9,199 nucleotides of DNA, taken from JBJHBY01 sp050485745 (GTDB lineage: Bacteria; Pseudomonadota; Gammaproteobacteria; Pseudomonadales; CAMLJR01). Shown piece after piece: positions 6,674-9,199 of this stretch. Below the pieces are notes generated by a model. The model did no database searches, was not told the origin of the DNA, and saw nothing but the letters and a program-made list of their open reading frames with translations. The stretch is from NCBI GenBank assembly GCA_050485745.1, contig JBJHBY010000145.1:1-9199 (forward strand). The letters run 5' to 3'. The stretch's first letter is position 1, and each line of letters starts with the position of its first letter. Made by a program: the position numbers and the translations under genes.

Positions 6674-7276
6674 ATGAGCAGACTCCATCAACCGATGCGC
6701 CGGATGCTGAGTTCACTGATCGTGGCCGGACTGGTGGCCGGTGGCGGCGTGGCCCTGGCCGCACCCGAGCGTGGCCAGGGTGAGCGCGCCCAGGGTGAGC
6801 AACGTGTCCATGCAGGGAAACGGGCCCAGGGTGAGAAATACGCCCGGGGCGACTATCGCAGGGGTGGGCATGAACACCGCGCGCATCGTGGTGCTGAGCG
6901 CCTGGCCAGCAAGCTGGAGTTGAGCGACAGCCAGCGCGAGCAGATGCGTGAGCTGCGTCAGGCACAGCGCGAGCCCATGCGCGAATTGATGCGTGAACGT
7001 CGCCAGGTGCAACGTGAGCTGGGCGAATACACCCGCTCCGGCACGGACGACCCGGCGCGCCTGCAGGCCTTGTCAGAGCGTATGGGCGAGCTGACGCAGC
7101 GCCAGGTGCAGTTGCGCGCGCAGCAGCATAGCGCCTTTCATGCGGTGCTTGATGAGAGCCAGCGCGAAACCCTCGACGGCCTGCGCGAGCAGCGCCGTGA
7201 GCAGTGGCGCGAGCGTCGTGAGGGTGGCAAACCCCACGGCAAACCGCGCGAACACCGCCACAGCCGCAACGGCTGA
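6674..7276 (+). CDS. Spy/CpxP-family periplasmic protein (LTxxQ-like)
   Basis: 200 aa with an N-terminal signal peptide: basic start with RR at residues 9-10, hydrophobic core 12-28, and likely cleavage after Ala29 or Ala30 (VALA-AP). The mature protein is highly charged and Arg/Glu/Gln-rich, with predicted long helices. Two LTxxQ-like motifs, the family signature, occur at 83-87 (LSDSQREQM) and 159-163 (LDESQRETL), separated by an Arg-rich helical stretch. Between signal and first motif is a low-complexity section with three QGE repeats (residues 35-54). Family members are ATP-independent periplasmic chaperones (Spy) or inhibitors of the Cpx kinase (CpxP); which applies cannot be told from sequence. 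The divergent position from cpxR, with a CpxR box in between, argues for Cpx control. It is followed by its own strong terminator. Confidence 0.85.
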   Translation: MSRLHQPMRRMLSSLIVAGLVAGGGVALAAPERGQGERAQGEQRVHAGKRAQGEKYARGDYRRGGHEHRAHRGAERLASKLELSDSQREQMRELRQAQREPMRELMRERRQVQRELGEYTRSGTDDPARLQALSERMGELTQRQVQLRAQQHSAFHAVLDESQRETLDGLREQRREQWRERREGGKPHGKPREHRHSRNG

Positions 7277-7310
7277 CTCCGTCCCGGTCTCTCGATCCAG
7301 ACCTTCTCCC

Positions 7311-7352
7311 GGGCCCCGGTACGCGTCTGAAGACGTGCCGGGGTCCGTTTTT
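7311..7352 (+). terminator. Rho-independent terminator after the spy-like gene
   Basis: A long stem pairs 7311-7327 with 7332-7346 (GGGCCCCGG against CCGGGGTCC at the base, two G-T wobbles, a two-base bulge at 7323-7324) around a TGAA loop, followed by G and five T (7348-7352). This is a textbook intrinsic terminator 35 bp after the stop, and it separates the spy-like gene from the deaminase. Confidence 0.93.
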
Positions 7353-7427
7353 CCCGTTCTCCGGTCTTGCACTCTCTGTACTGCTGCCGCACCCTGCGCC
7401 AGTTGAATCGACAGCGGAGCGGTTGAT

Positions 7428-7886
7428 ATGTCGGGGAGCGCGGCGCAACACGCGCATTTCATGGCGGTGGCCATCGAGGAGGCGGAGCTCGGCCTGGCCG
7501 AGGGCGGCATCCCCATTGGCTCCGTGCTGGTTCATGCGGATGAGGTGGTCGGTCGCGGACACAATCGCCGCGTGCAGCGTGGCAGCAGCATCCTGCATGG
7601 CGAGATGGACGCACTGGAGAACGCCGGACGGCGCCCTGCCGCGTTCTATCGGGGTTGTACCCTCTACACCACGCTCTCCCCCTGCGCGATGTGCAGCGGC
7701 GCGATCCTGCTCTACGGCATTCCTCGCGTGGTGGTGGGTGAGAACCAGACGTTCATGGGTGAAGAGGCGCTGCTGCGCCGTCGTGGTGTTCAGGTCGACG
7801 TGTTACAGGATGCGCAGTGTGTCGAACTGATGCGCCGTTTTGCCATCGCCCGGCCGCAGTTGTGGGCGGAGGACATTGGGGAGTAA
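7428..7886 (+). CDS. Zinc-dependent cytosine deaminase, yeast Fcy1-like
   Basis: 152-aa cytidine-deaminase-fold enzyme. Zinc ligands are His57 (HGEMDALE), Cys86 and Cys89 (SPCAMC), with Glu59 as proton shuttle. Beyond this generic signature it resembles Saccharomyces cytosine deaminase over its whole length: EEGGVPIG-like EGGIPIG, GRGHN (Asn46), TLYTTLSPC, YGIPRVVVGEN, Phe109, and a C-terminus RPQLWAEDIGE against yeast RPQDWFEDIGE. Trp146 and Asp149 match the yeast residues that close over and bind the pyrimidine. This points to cytosine-to-uracil conversion (pyrimidine salvage) rather than tRNA adenosine (TadA) or guanine deamination. Most bacteria use the unrelated CodA for this reaction. 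ATG 7428 has GGAG 8 nt upstream. The gene probably starts a transcript, since a strong terminator lies just before it; no clear promoter hexamers are seen in 7353-7427. Substrate is inferred from remembered alignment. Confidence 0.9.
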   Translation: MSGSAAQHAHFMAVAIEEAELGLAEGGIPIGSVLVHADEVVGRGHNRRVQRGSSILHGEMDALENAGRRPAAFYRGCTLYTTLSPCAMCSGAILLYGIPRVVVGENQTFMGEEALLRRRGVQVDVLQDAQCVELMRRFAIARPQLWAEDIGE

Positions 7887-7891
7887 TCCCC
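7878..7891 (+). repeat. Small stem-loop over the deaminase stop codon
   Basis: GGGGA (7878-7882) and TCCCC (7887-7891) pair perfectly around GTAA, a GNRA-type tetraloop in RNA. The loop contains the TAA stop. It lies 10 bp before the next start codon and could affect coupling of the two genes, but it is short and may be chance. Confidence 0.4.
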
Positions 7892-7901
7892 ATTCCTATC
7901 A

Positions 7902-9059
7902 ATGGCAGACCTTTCCCCCGAACCGGCCGCGCCGCCGCGGCAAGGACAGCGACCACTGCTGCGGCGGCGCCAGCGGCAGATCTGGCGCCGTCTGCACCTC
8001 GCCCTGGGGCTCAGCGCCGGGCTGGTGCTGGTCGTGGTCGGCCTCAGTGGCAGCCTGCTGGTGTTCAAGCACGACCTCGACCGGATGCTCAACCCGGGCC
8101 TGCTGCAGGCCCGCAGCCCGGGGCTGGAACTGGTGCCAGCGGACATCGTGGCGCTGACGCAGGCGCGCTTGCACTCGGAGGCGGAGACGGCGGACTGGCA
8201 GCTGGGCTGGCTCGCGCTGCCGCGCGGCCAGGGGGATGTGTATCGCTTTCATACGGGCCCGCCCGGGGCGCCCTTCGCCTGGATGTACAGTATCGATCCC
8301 GGCAGTGGCGAGGTGCTCGGGCGTCGCGCTGCGGAGTCGGGTGCGGTCTATGTGCTGTTCCGCCTGCACGAGCGCCTGCTGCTGGGGCGCATGGGGCGCG
8401 ATCTGCTGGCGTTGCTGGGCCTGGTGATGCTGGTCTCTCTGGCGACCGGCCTGTGGTTGTGGTGGCCCGGGCGCGGTGGCTGGCGTCGGGCTCCGGGCTG
8501 GCGAGGGCGCCTGGGTGCCGGGGGCTGGCACCGTCGTGTAGGCCTCTATGGCCTGCCCGCCCTGGCCCTGCTCATTGTGACCGGCATCCTGCTGGCGGCT
8601 CCCCAGTACAGCCGCCCTGTGGTGGACGCGGTCAGCCCCCTGCAGACACCCCTGCGCAGCCTGGCCTCCGAGCCCGTGGGGGTGATGGAGGATATCGGCC
8701 TGGATGCGGCGCTGGTCATCGCGCAGAGGGCCCTGCCCGGAGCGCAGGTCACCGGCCTCGGTCTGCCGCGGGGGGAGCGGGGCGTGTACTGGTTTGCCCT
8801 GGCGGACCCGCAGCACCCCTTGCGCCATGCGCGCCGTGCCAGCGTCTGGGTGGATCGCTACAGCGGCGAGGTTCTCGCCGCACGGGGCTGGGAACAGCTT
8901 GGCTCCGGCGACCGCTTCCTTGAGTGGCTTCTGCCCCTGCACAACGGCAGCGCATTCGGCCTGCCCGGCCGTATCGCCGTGGCCGCTTTCGGCCTGCTGC
9001 CCCTGCTGCTGGCCCTGACCGGCTGGCGCATATGGCGTCAGCGCCGCAGGCCGGGTTAA
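7902..9059 (+). CDS. PepSY-associated four-helix membrane protein
   Basis: 385-aa inner-membrane protein of the PepSY_TM / iron-regulated membrane protein (PiuB-like) family. Helices are at about 32-55 (HLALGLSAGLVLVVVGLSGS, the family's opening motif), 167-188, 212-233 and 356-376, each near a conserved histidine (His32, His156 in RLHERLL, His210 in WHRRVGLYG, His347 in PLHNGSAFG). The loop after TM1 (~56-160) and the one after TM3 (~234-350) are probably periplasmic. The second contains a PepSY-like section around 266-327 (DAALVIAQRALPGAQVTGLGLP...VDRYSGEVL); VYRFHTG...YSIDPGSGEVL in the first is a similar half. Some relatives are linked to siderophore uptake or ferric reduction, but no TonB receptor is visible here. 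ATG 7902 lies 15 bp after the deaminase stop with only a distant GGGGAG, so coupling is likely. The function is not known. Confidence 0.88.
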   Translation: MADLSPEPAAPPRQGQRPLLRRRQRQIWRRLHLALGLSAGLVLVVVGLSGSLLVFKHDLDRMLNPGLLQARSPGLELVPADIVALTQARLHSEAETADWQLGWLALPRGQGDVYRFHTGPPGAPFAWMYSIDPGSGEVLGRRAAESGAVYVLFRLHERLLLGRMGRDLLALLGLVMLVSLATGLWLWWPGRGGWRRAPGWRGRLGAGGWHRRVGLYGLPALALLIVTGILLAAPQYSRPVVDAVSPLQTPLRSLASEPVGVMEDIGLDAALVIAQRALPGAQVTGLGLPRGERGVYWFALADPQHPLRHARRASVWVDRYSGEVLAARGWEQLGSGDRFLEWLLPLHNGSAFGLPGRIAVAAFGLLPLLLALTGWRIWRQRRRPG

Positions 9060-9094
9060 GGCATCTCTGATTAATTCGGCAATGGCTCAGCGGA
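9060..9094. other. AT-richer stretch after the last gene, possible mobile-element edge
   Basis: Directly after the PepSY gene stop, the sequence GCATCTCTGATTAATTC is AT-richer than everything around it. It has the look of an insertion-sequence or MITE terminus, though I cannot match it to a named element. No transposase is visible in the remaining bases. Low confidence. Confidence 0.2.
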
Positions 9095-9186
9095 GCCTCT
9101 GGCGGACACTGGCGAGGCGCAACGCGAAGGTCAAGGGTTGCTCTCCTTGACGAGCGTTGCAACGACGTCCAGTGTGCGCCAGAGGC
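9095..9186. repeat. Large imperfect inverted repeat / structured element
   Basis: Outer arms 9095-9112 and 9169-9186 (18 bp) are inverted copies with a single mismatch (9105 against 9176). Inside, 9119-9125 pairs with 9154-9160 (GCAACGC/GCGTTGC) and 9130-9136 pairs with 9145-9151 (GTCAAGG/CCTTGAC) around an 8-base loop. In total about 31 base pairs form in 92 bases, separated by small internal loops. Smaller hairpins flank it on both sides (9084-9097 and 9186-9198), sharing bases with the outer ends. There is no T-run, so it is not an ordinary terminator. Candidates are a repeat-family or MITE element, or a structured RNA; the window ends before its border can be seen. Confidence 0.6.
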
Positions 9187-9199
9187 CCGCCCTTCGGGG

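Noticed and set aside
9095..9186. Integron attC site
   Set aside because: The hairpin is of suitable size, but the terminal RYYYAAC/GTTRRRY core sites are not at its ends and no integrase or cassette structure is visible.
9095..9199. Rho-independent terminator for the PepSY gene
   Set aside because: Strong stem, but no T-run follows within the window; the sequence after it is GC-rich.
1..9199. Defence system, CRISPR array, prophage or new multi-gene system
   Set aside because: All confidently read genes belong to known housekeeping or envelope families; no repeats-with-spacers, nuclease, toxin or phage genes were found.

Overview
The window is GC-rich (about two thirds G+C by eye) and densely packed. 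Its gene content points to a gammaproteobacterium of the Pseudomonas/Alcanivorax/Halomonas kind: a MetZ-type sulfhydrylase, a MoxR-DUF58-TgpA operon laid out as in Pseudomonas, and a Cpx-type two-component system with a Spy/CpxP-like periplasmic protein. The genus cannot be fixed from this sequence alone. No tRNA, rRNA, CRISPR array or transposase gene was seen.

Layout. Positions 1-374 hold the 3' end of metZ (methionine biosynthesis), whose first ~80 bases look corrupted. A hairpin at 410-435 may close that transcript. Positions 511-4443 carry a tightly coupled three-gene plus-strand operon: a MoxR AAA+ ATPase, a DUF58 membrane protein and a TgpA-type membrane transglutaminase. Only 6 bp after tgpA, and facing it, ends a minus-strand operon of a CpxA-like histidine kinase (4450-5832) and a CpxR-like response regulator (5829-6524). 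Divergent from the regulator is a Spy/CpxP-like periplasmic protein (6674-7276) with a strong intrinsic terminator (7311-7352). The 149-bp divergent region contains a good match to a CpxR box (6580-6595), which could control both sides. Next come a small zinc deaminase resembling yeast cytosine deaminase (7428-7886) and, 15 bp later, a four-helix PepSY-domain membrane protein (7902-9059). The last 140 bases contain no gene but hold a large imperfect hairpin.

How the parts work together. The centre of the window is an envelope module. The Cpx-like kinase and regulator would sense envelope stress and switch on the Spy-like chaperone and probably themselves. The MoxR/DUF58/TgpA group is also envelope-associated, with an ATPase, a von Willebrand-like membrane partner and a periplasmic transglutaminase fold. 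The deaminase would supply uracil from cytosine; its link to the PepSY protein is positional only.

I found no clearly new multi-gene system. The points most worth a second look are the yeast-type cytosine deaminase, the CpxR box between cpxR and spy, the structured repeat at the right edge, and the anomalous left edge.
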